From: Yaniella flava
GTDB taxonomy: Bacteria > Actinomycetota > Actinomycetes > Actinomycetales > Micrococcaceae
Direction: 5' to 3'
DNA: 64,000 nt
Assembly: GCF_039529295.1 (NCBI RefSeq)
Contig: NZ_BAAAMN010000008.1
Location: 1-64,000 of the forward strand
In this document: positions 1-7,501 of the stretch, piece after piece
Position numbering within the stretch: position 1 is the stretch's first letter
Layout: each line of letters opens with the position of its first letter
Program-made: the position numbers and the translations under genes
Notes under the pieces: generated by a model
Told to the model about the DNA's origin: nothing
Databases searched by the model: none
Seen by the model: the letters and a program-made list of their open reading frames with translations, nothing else

Positions 1-33
1 TCAGCAGACTTATCGACATAATCCCCACCTCGG

Positions 34-49
34 CATAAATCGATTTATG
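34..49. repeat. 16-bp perfect palindrome CATAAATCGATTTATG with a nearby half copy
   Basis: The sequence CATAAATCGATTTATG equals its own reverse complement. An 11-bp part of it (CATAAATCGAT) recurs at 60-70, exactly where the istB remnant begins. The pair therefore marks the breakpoint at which the 5' part of the IS21-type istB gene was lost. It could be the end or target of another mobile element lying left of the window, but the left partner is not visible, so its nature is undetermined. Confidence 0.5.
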
Positions 50-64
50 CAGATATCGCCATAA

Positions 65-334
65 ATCGATGAGCTAGGCTACATCCCATTTGATGCTGAC
101 GCCGCCAACCTGTTTTTCCAACTCGTGGCCTCTCGGTATGAACAAGGCAGCTTGCTGATCACTTCGAATCTGAGTTTTAGTCGCTGGGGTGAGATCTTCA
201 CCGACGATGTCGTGGCAGCAGCCATGATCGATCGATTGGTCCACCACGCAGAAGTCCTGACCCTGGATGGTGAATCCTACCGCACCCGCACCAGACGAGA
301 ACTCATCGAAACAACCACCACCGACCAGAAATAA
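65..334 (+). pseudogene. istB: IstB-type ATP-binding helper of an IS21-family element, C-terminal remnant
   Basis: IstB is the AAA+ ATPase that assists the IS21 transposase IstA. Only about the last 90 residues remain. Reading from 65 gives IDELGYIPFDADAANLFFQL, a typical IstB sequence around the Walker B/sensor region. It continues with ITSNLSFSRWGEIFTDD and MIDRLVHHAEVL and ends at a TAA at 332-334. A stop codon at 62 precedes the homologous stretch and no Walker A region is present, so the gene is 5'-truncated. Full-length IstB proteins are about 250 residues. The GTG at 125 is an internal valine codon, not a true start. The IS end lies just downstream. Confidence 0.85.
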
Positions 335-342
335 CCCCTCAA

Positions 343-394
343 GGGGTCAATATTCAAACGTCGAAAAGGGGTCAGAATTCAAACGACGTTGACA
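343..394 (+). mobile_element. Right end of IS21-family element with repeated terminal motifs
   Basis: Two similar 21-bp motifs stand in tandem after istB: one at 343-363 and one at 368-388, both of the form GGGGTCA-N3-TTCAAACG-N-CG. The segment closes with GTTGACA at 388-394. Multiple terminal repeats and a TG...CA end are characteristic of the IS21 family. The first CRISPR-type spacer-sized interval starts right after this end. The other end of the element is outside the window. Confidence 0.65.
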
Positions 395-429
395 CCCCGG
401 AACATGGACACGGTTTCCACGCCGATTTC

Positions 430-1556
430 ATTCGCCCCGCGCTCGCGGGGATGAGCCCAGTGCCGGAATTATCCACAAGAAAAAACGTTAATTCGCCCCG
501 CGCTCGCGGGGATGAGTGAGAAAGTGGCGACTTTGGTGCCGTCTGGAAGTAATTCGCCCCGCGCTCGCGGGGATGAGCCCTTATTGCCTATAATTCCACG
601 CCTAAACAATCGATTCGCCCCGCGCTCGCGGGGATGAGCCATGGTCGCGGTAGAAGTAACACCAATCGACCAGATTCGCCCCGCGCTCGCGGGGATGAGC
701 CCCCAAGCCCTCGGCATCACCGTAGACACGTCTGATTCGCCCCGCGCTCGCGGGGATGAGCCCCCGTTTAGTAGTAGTCAGCCGTTGACACCTGAATTCG
801 CCCCGCGCTCGCGGGGATGAGCCCCCCTAACGTTTATTTTGAAGCAATTTATAGAAATTCGCCCCGCGCTCGCGGGGATGAGCCCCAAGTCGCCCAGATG
901 ATTGAAGACCTACCAGAAATTCGCCCCGCGCTCGCGGGGATGAGCCCTCATAGACCCACTCACGGGCAACACCGGCCGGATTCGCCCCGCGCTCGCGGGG
1001 ATGAGCCCGGTTCCACATCAGACACAGTGTCCACAGGTGAATTCGCCCCGCGCTCGCGGGGATGAGCCCCAGGTTTTTGGTATCAATGCATTACGCCAGC
1101 GATTCGCCCCGCGCTCGCGGGGATGAGCCGCTTTGTGGGAGGCGTCACGGGTGGTGGATGCGATTCGCCCCGCGCTCGCGGGGATGAGCCCCGGGGGCAC
1201 CATCTTTGCGACGACAATGAATAATTCGCCCCGCGCTCGCGGGGATGAGCCCGGTGTCGGCTGAGTGGTTTGAGGCGACTGTGGATTCGCCCCGCGCTCG
1301 CGGGGATGAGCGATGTCACCATCGTCACCACCATCGTCACCACGTATTCGCCCCGCGCTCGCGGGGATGAGCCCATGCGAGAAGACATGATATAGGGATA
1401 CAGTGAATTCGCCCCGCGCTCGCGGGGATGAGCAGCCCGGCCACCAGCAACGCGACAGCGAACGGGAATTCGCCCCGCGCTCGCGGGGATGAGCCCGCCG
1501 GTGATGTTGTTGAGCAGCACTGGGGGAAATTCGCCCCGCGCTCGCGGGGATGAGCC
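430..1556 (+). CRISPR. Type I-E CRISPR array, 19 repeats, 18 spacers
   Basis: Nineteen near-identical 28-nt repeats start at 430, 491, 552, 613, 674, 735, 796, 857, 919, 980, 1041, 1102, 1163, 1224, 1285, 1346, 1407, 1468 and 1529. The period is 61 bp (62 once), so spacers are 33-34 nt. The core GCCCCGCGCTCGCGGGG forms a 7-bp stem, and the repeat ends in GATGAGCC. It aligns base for base in length with the E. coli type I-E repeat, giving plus-strand transcription with the leader on the left. The last two repeat positions vary at 491 (TG), 1285 (CG) and 1407 (CA). The spacer at 1313-1345 contains an internal repeat of ATCGTCACCACC. No cas gene is present anywhere in the window. The left side is directly bounded by an IS21 end, so the leader seems to have been displaced. 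Confidence 0.97.
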
Positions 1557-1753
1557 GAACTCACACAACTACCGACTCAGAATGCTACTCGTCGCAGGAG
1601 ACCTAGACCACCAACCCCACACTTAAAACGGAAGAGCCCTTAAACGCTACGGCGTATCTGGAAGCACGGAACATCGACACCGTCAATTCACGATGGCAGC
1701 ATAGAAGTACCACGAGTCTTTGAGCGGTCCATTCGCTCGGTGAGGAGATCCAA

Positions 1754-2104
1754 ATGCGTTACCTGCTGTCATGGCATATCCGTGAGGATGAGATGCGTCA
1801 GCGCAGCCCTGCATGGCGGGAAGAAATAATGGCATTTCTCGCACAATTCGAAGATGAACTCTTTGTACATTCCGAGCTTGATTGGGTCGAGGTGCTCGAT
1901 CCTGAATCGCATGCGATCGTGGTCGGCCCCGATGCCGAGATTCGCAACGGCTTCTATAACGAAAGCGGGAAGCCTTCTGCCAGAGTCTGGGCAATTCGCG
2001 TCGAAAACCGTGAGCGAGCCGTAGAGATTGCCGCGAAGTTTGCCGGTCAGCTCGACACCTGGATCGAAGTCCGTGAATCCTTGCCAGGGGCACAGAGACC
2101 CTAG
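1754..2104 (+). CDS. YciI-like small protein (116 aa)
   Basis: The product resembles small ferredoxin-fold YciI/DGPF-type proteins, whose function is mostly unknown. It starts MRYLLSWHIREDEM and carries a C-terminal segment rich in charged residues (VWAIRVENRERAVEIAAKFA) as expected for the beta-alpha-beta fold. The ATG is preceded by GAGGAGATCCAA, a good ribosome site. It stands alone between the CRISPR array and a decayed toxin-antitoxin pair, transcribed away from the array. Family assignment rests on overall pattern only. A hypothetical protein is the safe alternative. Confidence 0.6.
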   Translation: MRYLLSWHIREDEMRQRSPAWREEIMAFLAQFEDELFVHSELDWVEVLDPESHAIVVGPDAEIRNGFYNESGKPSARVWAIRVENRERAVEIAAKFAGQLDTWIEVRESLPGAQRP

Positions 2105-2170
2105 TGGCGCAGGCTCGAATCACCACGGCTCAAACTCGTTCTACACGCGAGTGCTGTCGTAGCAAATTCG

Positions 2171-2446
2171 CTAGACCACTAACCCAGATAAATAATTTTC
2201 CGATGGTCGGATCGTGATCGGCCCGACTACTTCGAGCGAGTCGAGCGCGGCATCTGCATCGATTGTTGAGCGCGGTATCGCGGCTGGAGTTGGATAGGTC
2301 TTCAGCAAAAGTCGAAGCATATGACCACCAATAATTCGATAGTCACTGCCAGCGACGACGGCATCAGATACAGCTTTCTGCCCCAGGTATCCAAGGGCAT
2401 CAGCGACGCTCAGTGCCGTTGTTTTGATTTTGATCGAGTGAGTCAT
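2171..2446 (-). pseudogene. AbiEii-like nucleotidyltransferase toxin, truncated at the C terminus
   Basis: AbiEii-type toxins are nucleotidyltransferases of type IV toxin-antitoxin systems. From the ATG at 2446 the product is 91 residues, with SDYRIIGGHMLRLLL followed by RSTIDADAAL; the GG and D-x-D arrangement fits the nucleotidyltransferase core. Family members are roughly 250-300 residues, so about two thirds are missing and the catalytic unit is incomplete. The gene overlaps the end of the AbiEi-like gene by 47 bp, as in translationally coupled toxin-antitoxin pairs. No good ribosome site precedes the ATG. Read as the dead remnant of a toxin; an independent short gene is less likely. Confidence 0.55.
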
Positions 2447-3425
2447 AAAAATGCCCAGTGACGAGTGATGCAAGATGGTTTGCCGCTTCAAGACTGTCAA
2501 TGTCGTTACTGTTGCGCACATCCCAGTACACAACGGCTGGATCGGCAACCGTTACATCATCGCAAACGGGAAAGTTCCCCACAGCAGTCGATTTCCACAG
2601 GGTGGGGTCACGGGGCACACAGATCACCAGTGTGGCATCGTGCAGAGGGGCTGGGACGAAGCCGTCCCCAGCAAGATCGATAGGGCCGTCTGTGTAAAGG
2701 CGACCACGTGTGGGTAACTTCCAGGGGGCGATCCGGTCAGCAGCCACGTCACCGCTAACTAGAGGACCGACTTCGAGCAGCGTAGCTACTTCGGCCGCTT
2801 TGAGCGTCTGCTCAACTATTGGCGCCACGCTGTACCAGCCGAATTCTTGCCCCGCGGCTCCAGAGTACCTCTCCGCCCAGTGCTTCAAGAGAGTTTCTGG
2901 ATCACGGACTTCCACTCCCTGGTTTGTGCTGACCACCACTGAACCAAGCTGTCTACACGCGCTGGAGACCGATTGCTGACTGGTGCCCACCATGTCTGTG
3001 ATCTCCGACTGAGTCAATGGATGCTCGGCAAGAAGCAAGCAGCGTTCCACTGCACGGCGAACCTAAGCTTTCCTACGGTGGCGTGGTTGCGCCAGAGCAG
3101 GCTGTTCAGACTCTTCCGACTGAAATATTCGACCCCGAAGGATAAGCTGCAGAGGTTCTTCCAGAAGAATATCTAGCTCTCCCGCACCGGCCCGTTCTAG
3201 AACTCCTGGCGTTGCGGTACGCCCAGCAAGAAGTGGCCTGAGGCCACTTGGCTGAAGTTTTCTTGCGCTCCGGACAGCATGGGCGGTAAGGCGCTCCACT
3301 GGTTCAACAAGGTGTACTTGGAACCTGTCTCCTGCTGGAGATTGAAGCAGCCAGGAGTTATTGGTGGCGCCCGCGGCGATGCTAAATTCCAGCTCTCGCA
3401 GCAGGGCTACGACATCAACGCTCAT
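2400..3425 (-). pseudogene. AbiEi-like antitoxin/regulator interrupted by an in-frame TAG
   Basis: Reading the minus strand from ATG 3425 (preceded by GGAGCGAG) gives one continuous frame of 342 codons broken only by an amber codon at 3065-3063. The flanking residues are PRHRRKA, stop, VRRAVERCLLLAEHPL. The second half contains a winged-helix segment (TQSEITDMVGTSQQSVSSAC) and a region like AbiEi-type regulators (GRLYTDGPIDLAGDGFVPAP, DATLVICVPRDPT). Such proteins act as antitoxin and repressor for the nucleotidyltransferase gene that follows and overlaps it. The frame is intact on both sides of the TAG, so a single substitution could have created it. An IS5-type element lies 57 bp upstream of the start and may have cut off the promoter. 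Confidence 0.6.
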
Positions 3426-3481
3426 ACTCGCTCCAACAACCTCTACTCCAATAAATAGGTTTTTACTTGTTGGACATTTAA

Positions 3482-4449
3482 GAGTTCGCGCCAATAGGGG
3501 CTAGTCAGCATGTCATTAATAGTCATTAAATCAGTACAGGCACCGGGGCCTGTTAAACGTGGATTTGTCAGAATTCATCGTTTGCCAGGAGCCCCTGATG
3601 CCTGCTTTTCCATTATTCATCATCGACCCCTTGTGGAGCCAATTTGAAGCGTTGATCCCGCCAGTGGTTGATGAGCATCCCTTGGGCTGTCACCGGACTC
3701 GGATCGCTGATCGCGTGGTGTTCGACAAGCTGGTGCAAGTGCTGGTGTTGGGTGCCTCCTATGAGAAAATCAGCGACACGACCTGTTCAGCCACCACTCT
3801 CAGACGCCGCCGTGATGAGTGGATTGCCGCTGGTATCTTCTCCGCTCTGGAACAAATTTGCTTGGATAACTATGACCGGATTGTCGGGTTGGAGTTGGAC
3901 GATGTGTGTGTGGACGGGTGCATTGTCAAAGCTCCGTGTGGTGGGGACATCGCCGGTCGGTCCCCGGTCGATCGCGGCAAACAAGGCACTAAGCGTTCGG
4001 TGATGACCGATGGTGTGGGCAATTCCCATCGGTGTTGTGGCAGCCCCGGCCAACCGCAATGACTCTCCGTTGTTGCTGCCCACCTTGGAGTTGTTATCGC
4101 GGTTTGATGGGTACCTGCCAGACCAGATGACCGTACACCTGGATGCTGGCTACGATTCAGCCAAAACCCGTGGGCTGTTGACTACCCTGGGCCACAACTG
4201 ACAGATCAGCACCAAAGGCGAACCCTTACAAGCCGGGGCTCGCTGGGTCGTGGAACGCACCAACGCCTGGCACACCCGAGGATTCAAGAAACTGCTGGTC
4301 AACACCGAACGTCGGGCCACGGTCAATGACGCCTTTATCGCCTTAGCCAACGCGATCATCATCATTCGAAGACTGGTTCGTGAAGCCTGGACCACCCACC
4401 GCTGGGATACCCGCCCCGAACGCAAACCTTAACCTATTGGCGCGCGTTC
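3482..4449 (+). mobile_element. IS5-family insertion sequence, inactive, with 3-bp target duplication
   Basis: The left end GAGTTCGCGCCAATAGG (3482-3498) and the reverse complement of the right end, GAACGCGCGCCAATAGG (4433-4449), form imperfect terminal inverted repeats. TAA occurs directly outside both ends (3479-3481 and 4450-4452), a 3-bp target duplication as known for IS5 subgroups. The element of about 968 bp carries one transposase gene with two lesions. It sits upstream of the AbiEi-like pseudogene. Confidence 0.85.
3598..4432 (+). pseudogene. IS5-family transposase, frameshifted and with a nonsense codon
   Basis: The ATG at 3598 has an AGGAG site 7 bases upstream. The product begins MPAFPLFIIDPLWSQFEALI and carries an N-terminal DNA-binding region and the first acidic residue in LDDVCVDGCIVKAP. 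Near 4020-4022 one extra A shifts the frame: TDGVG should continue as IPIGVVAAPANRNDSPLL, which is found in the next frame. A TGA at 4199-4201 then replaces what is normally a Trp codon in LGHNWQISTKG. The third segment, RWVVERTNAWHTRGFKKL, holds the C-terminal catalytic Glu. The transposase is therefore non-functional unless two changes revert. Confidence 0.9.
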
Positions 4450-4610
4450 TAAGTCATATTTATGGTATATAGCAGTATATCCTGAGAGGCAGCACGTGAA
4501 TACCGCCCAATACTGACAGCTCATCTCAGCTTTTAACGGCAACCGGGGCGATGGTCGAGTGACCACCACCCTGCTTACATGACTCACTATCGAGTCACTA
4601 TCGATTCTGG

Positions 4611-7094
4611 TTAGTGTGCTGCCTTGCGACGAGCAATCATCAGCGCTGTCCCAACGCCCACTGCGAGCAATCCGCCGATCACGAGAGCAGAAATTTCTGC
4701 ACCGGTATCGGCGAGCCCTCCGGTTCGGGTCATATCATCGCCTGCGGTGCCGCCACCCGTGGAAGTATCGTCTCCGCCATTTCCGTGAGCATCACCGGTG
4801 GGTGACGGAGTCGGTGTTTCTTCTGGAGTCGGCGTTTCGTCGCCGCTGGTCTGTTGTCCGGTCAGCTCAAGAGCTGAGCGAACTTCGGTGCCGGTGGCTT
4901 CGTGCGTGACAACCAGCGTGTAGTTGCCCGCTTCAACGTCTAGTGCTGACAGGTCGATATCGAGCGATGCTGTGTTGTCAGCAATTTCGACGGTTCCTGC
5001 GTCGACCGTGCCGGGGTTATCTGCAACTAGGCTGACCGACAGCTGTTCGCCGTCAAGCTCTGGAGCACCGTAGGACTGCAGTTGGAATCCGGACAGCTCA
5101 GCCGTGAAGTTGCCGTCAACGTCGTAGGAATCTTCGAGCCCCGAAACCTGAACAGCCTGTTTATCGAAACGTGGCGCAACAGCGCTGTCAAGTTCGTCCT
5201 GCAGGTAGTTGGTGAAGGCATCGGTATCAATCAGCGCAGTTTGCTGATCATTGGTGCCGTTGCCCAGCGCACGGAAGTTATCCCCGCCGGCAGCAAGGAA
5301 ACTTGGTAGCGCGACGGTAAATTCGTCCTCGTCCTGGACCAAATTGCCGTTGACCCAGATCTCGTCGATGTTGTTGCCCAGCGTTTCGTGGCCAGCCATA
5401 CCGATATCACCCGTGTAGGTGTAGGTCACGTTCGAGGAGAGCCCCAGCTGCAGGTATGGGCGCCCCGGAACCGAACCGTCAGCGGCTGTCTGCCACTGCT
5501 GCTCGAGTGTTTCACGCAACTGAGCACCCGTAATGTCTGTGGTGAAAATGTCGTTTGCGAACGGGTTGACGCCCACGGCATCTGCGACGGTGATATCACC
5601 GATTTCAGTTTCGATGTCCTGGCGTAGGCCGCCTGGGAATTCATCACGCAATCCACCGGAGTTCACCAGGCCGATATCGGCTGAAATACCTGCCGGGTTG
5701 TTGTTTCCGGCCCAGAGCCAAGCATCGGCGACTAGATGGCCCATCGAGGATTCGAGATCTCGCTGGTCAAAGTTGTGCCCGACTTCGCCGGTCTCTTCGT
5801 CTTCGCCATAGCGGTAGCCGGTGGTCACGTAGTCTTCCAGCGTCGCCAGTACTTGGCTGCCTTCTTCTTCGGCCACCTCTGCTGCGTCGTCAAGAATTTG
5901 CTGGATCTCCACGAGCGTCGGGTTAGCCGCGATCTCTTCTTCAGACGGTTCCGAAGTCTCCACCAGTTCGTGACTGTAGCCTACAACGTTGTCGTCAGCA
6001 TCAAGCTCCAGCTCAACGCGACCCAAATTGTTGCCGTACTCGCCGGTTTGCAGCACCGGGCGTGTTTCACCCTCTTCGCCAGGAACGTTAGCATCAAGGA
6101 CGTACTCTTCGTGGGTGTGACCGGTAAAGATGACATCGACTGCCGGGTGCGTCTCTGTGACAATCTCATCGGTGTGATCGTGATACTCAGCGACGATGAC
6201 GTCGATGTCTTCATCTTCTGCAAGCAGCTCAGCTTGTTCATTCACCGCTGCAACGGGATCCGTGAAATCAAGACCCTGAACGCCGGACGGGTCCACCAGT
6301 GTTGGTGTTTCCTGTGTCACGGCACCGATCACCGCGACGGTCTGACCTTCTGGAGTTTCTATTTCTGTGTATGGGTCAACGATGGTGTCGCCATTCTCAT
6401 CAACAACGTTCGCCGCGATGTGATCGAATGCTGCGAGCCCAGTTACGCGACCAGTCAAGTCATCTACACCACGGTCAAACTCGTGGTTCCCCAGCGCCGA
6501 AGCTTCCAGCCCCAAGGTATTGAGGTAATCGATGGTGGGTTCATCCTGCTGAACGGAAGAAACGAACAAGCTGGCACCAATATCATCACCGGCCGAAAGG
6601 AAGAGGTTGTTCTCGTTCTCTGCACGCTCAGCCTCGACGGTTGCCGCAAGGCTCATACCGACTTGGTGATCAACTCGTCCGTGGAAGTCGTTGATGTTGA
6701 GCAGCGTCAACGTCGACTCGGCGTCCTCCTGCATTGGAGCCATCAGGGTATTCGCTTCGAGACCCTCGCCGTTGTCATCATCATTTGAATCGTCGGCATC
6801 TGTTTGATTGTCGGTGTCGTTATCGTCGACGGACTCAGTCTCGTCCTCCGACGGCTCACCGGTTGGATCTTCGTTGCCTTCTGTTTCATCTTGTTCGGAC
6901 GAAGGTGTTGGTTCCGACGTTTCCGGAGTAGGGGTCGACTCCCCCGTGGGTTCAGGTGACGGTGTTTCTGTCACCGAAGGGTTTTCAGGCGGTGTTGGTG
7001 ATTCGGTAGTTGCCACCGCTGATGAGACCGCGATGGGAGCTACCAAGGCAGCAGCCAATAGAGCGCTGAGAGCTCGGGGCATGTGTGAAGACAT
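4611..7094 (-). CDS. Wall-anchored 5'-nucleotidase / metallophosphatase (UshA type, 827 aa)
   Basis: Predicted extracellular nucleotidase that releases phosphate and nucleosides from nucleotides. The start at 7094 has AAGGAG upstream. Residues 1-29 form a signal peptide (ALSALLAAALVAPIAV), followed by a highly acidic Thr/Ser/Pro/Asp linker to about 115. The metallophosphatase domain shows LNINDFHGR, SAGDD, LGNHEFDRG and FTGHTHEEY. The 5'-nucleotidase C-terminal domain includes GLVNSGGLRDEF and VNPFANDI. An Ig-like segment and a Thr/Pro/Gly linker lead to LADTGAE, a hydrophobic helix and an RRKAAH tail, which is a sortase signal of the LAxTG type. The gene is monocistronic and divergent from the hpa operon. 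A second LAxTG protein is encoded at 52149-57842. Confidence 0.93.
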   Translation of the reverse strand: MSSHMPRALSALLAAALVAPIAVSSAVATTESPTPPENPSVTETPSPEPTGESTPTPETSEPTPSSEQDETEGNEDPTGEPSEDETESVDDNDTDNQTDADDSNDDDNGEGLEANTLMAPMQEDAESTLTLLNINDFHGRVDHQVGMSLAATVEAERAENENNLFLSAGDDIGASLFVSSVQQDEPTIDYLNTLGLEASALGNHEFDRGVDDLTGRVTGLAAFDHIAANVVDENGDTIVDPYTEIETPEGQTVAVIGAVTQETPTLVDPSGVQGLDFTDPVAAVNEQAELLAEDEDIDVIVAEYHDHTDEIVTETHPAVDVIFTGHTHEEYVLDANVPGEEGETRPVLQTGEYGNNLGRVELELDADDNVVGYSHELVETSEPSEEEIAANPTLVEIQQILDDAAEVAEEEGSQVLATLEDYVTTGYRYGEDEETGEVGHNFDQRDLESSMGHLVADAWLWAGNNNPAGISADIGLVNSGGLRDEFPGGLRQDIETEIGDITVADAVGVNPFANDIFTTDITGAQLRETLEQQWQTAADGSVPGRPYLQLGLSSNVTYTYTGDIGMAGHETLGNNIDEIWVNGNLVQDEDEFTVALPSFLAAGGDNFRALGNGTNDQQTALIDTDAFTNYLQDELDSAVAPRFDKQAVQVSGLEDSYDVDGNFTAELSGFQLQSYGAPELDGEQLSVSLVADNPGTVDAGTVEIADNTASLDIDLSALDVEAGNYTLVVTHEATGTEVRSALELTGQQTSGDETPTPEETPTPSPTGDAHGNGGDDTSTGGGTAGDDMTRTGGLADTGAEISALVIGGLLAVGVGTALMIARRKAAH

Positions 7095-7266
7095 GAAAGT
7101 TTTACTCCTTCAAGGTGTTGAGACGCCCTCACACTAAAGTCCTCATCTAACGGGCAGGTAAATCAGAGTTGACTCGAGAGGGACAAAGCTTCGAACTCCT
7201 GCGCCAAGGCGGTCGCTGGCCACTCTCCAGCAACCGGGAAGCTTGGATCAGATCCGTCGAACCTAG

Positions 7267-7301
7267 TGGAGTAATCCACTACCGACTGATGCATTACTCC
7301 A
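7267..7301. promoter_or_regulatory. Nested inverted repeats in the nucleotidase-hpa intergenic region
   Basis: TGGAGTAAT (7267-7275) and ATTACTCCA (7293-7301) are inverted 9-mers separated by 17 bp. The left copy also takes part in a second hairpin, AGTGGA-GTAA-TCCACT (7266-7281). The 407-bp gap between the divergent genes holds these repeats and the palindromic operator at 7432. The arrangement suggests a regulator-binding or attenuation structure, but no regulator can be named. Confidence 0.4.
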
Positions 7302-7431
7302 TTAATTTCTGCGTTTTCATGCCGTATAGCCAGCGGCGGTCACCTTGTATTCAGGATCGAAAATTAGAGTGTCGAACGGAGCGCTATTCTCCACCTGCAC
7401 CGTCAGATCCAAAGTTAATTTCACAGATTCT

Positions 7432-7453
7432 CTCAAATCGTATACGATTTGAG
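7432..7453. promoter_or_regulatory. 22-bp perfect palindrome, probable GntR operator of the hpa operon
   Basis: A perfect 22-bp inverted repeat is centred on TCGTATACGA (7438-7447) with flanking CTCAAA/TTTGAG arms. It lies 48 bp upstream of the FAH-RraA start codon. The GT-N2-AC spacing of the core fits operators of GntR/FadR-type regulators, and such a regulator is the second gene of this operon. The same 10-bp core occurs at 48038-48047 in front of hpaH. The TATACGAT part may coincide with a -10 box, which would allow repression by occlusion. Confidence 0.75.
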
Positions 7454-7501
7454 GTAAGAGATTTTGATCACGCATCAATCCTATGGAGGTACGGTCTCGC
7501 A

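Noticed and set aside
469..1568. Several open frames of 60-161 codons on both strands with repeated SSPRARGE/LIPASAGRI-type sequences
   Set aside because: They are translations of the CRISPR repeats; the 61-bp period shifts frames and the proteins have no meaning.
5736..6788. 350-codon plus-strand frame opposite the nucleotidase gene
   Set aside because: It is antisense to a clear UshA-type gene with signal peptide and sorting motif, and shows no domain itself.
7169..7501. N-terminal extension of the FAH-RraA protein by 111 codons
   Set aside because: It crosses the palindromic operator and the inverted repeats, has no family similarity, and a GGAGG site precedes ATG 7502.
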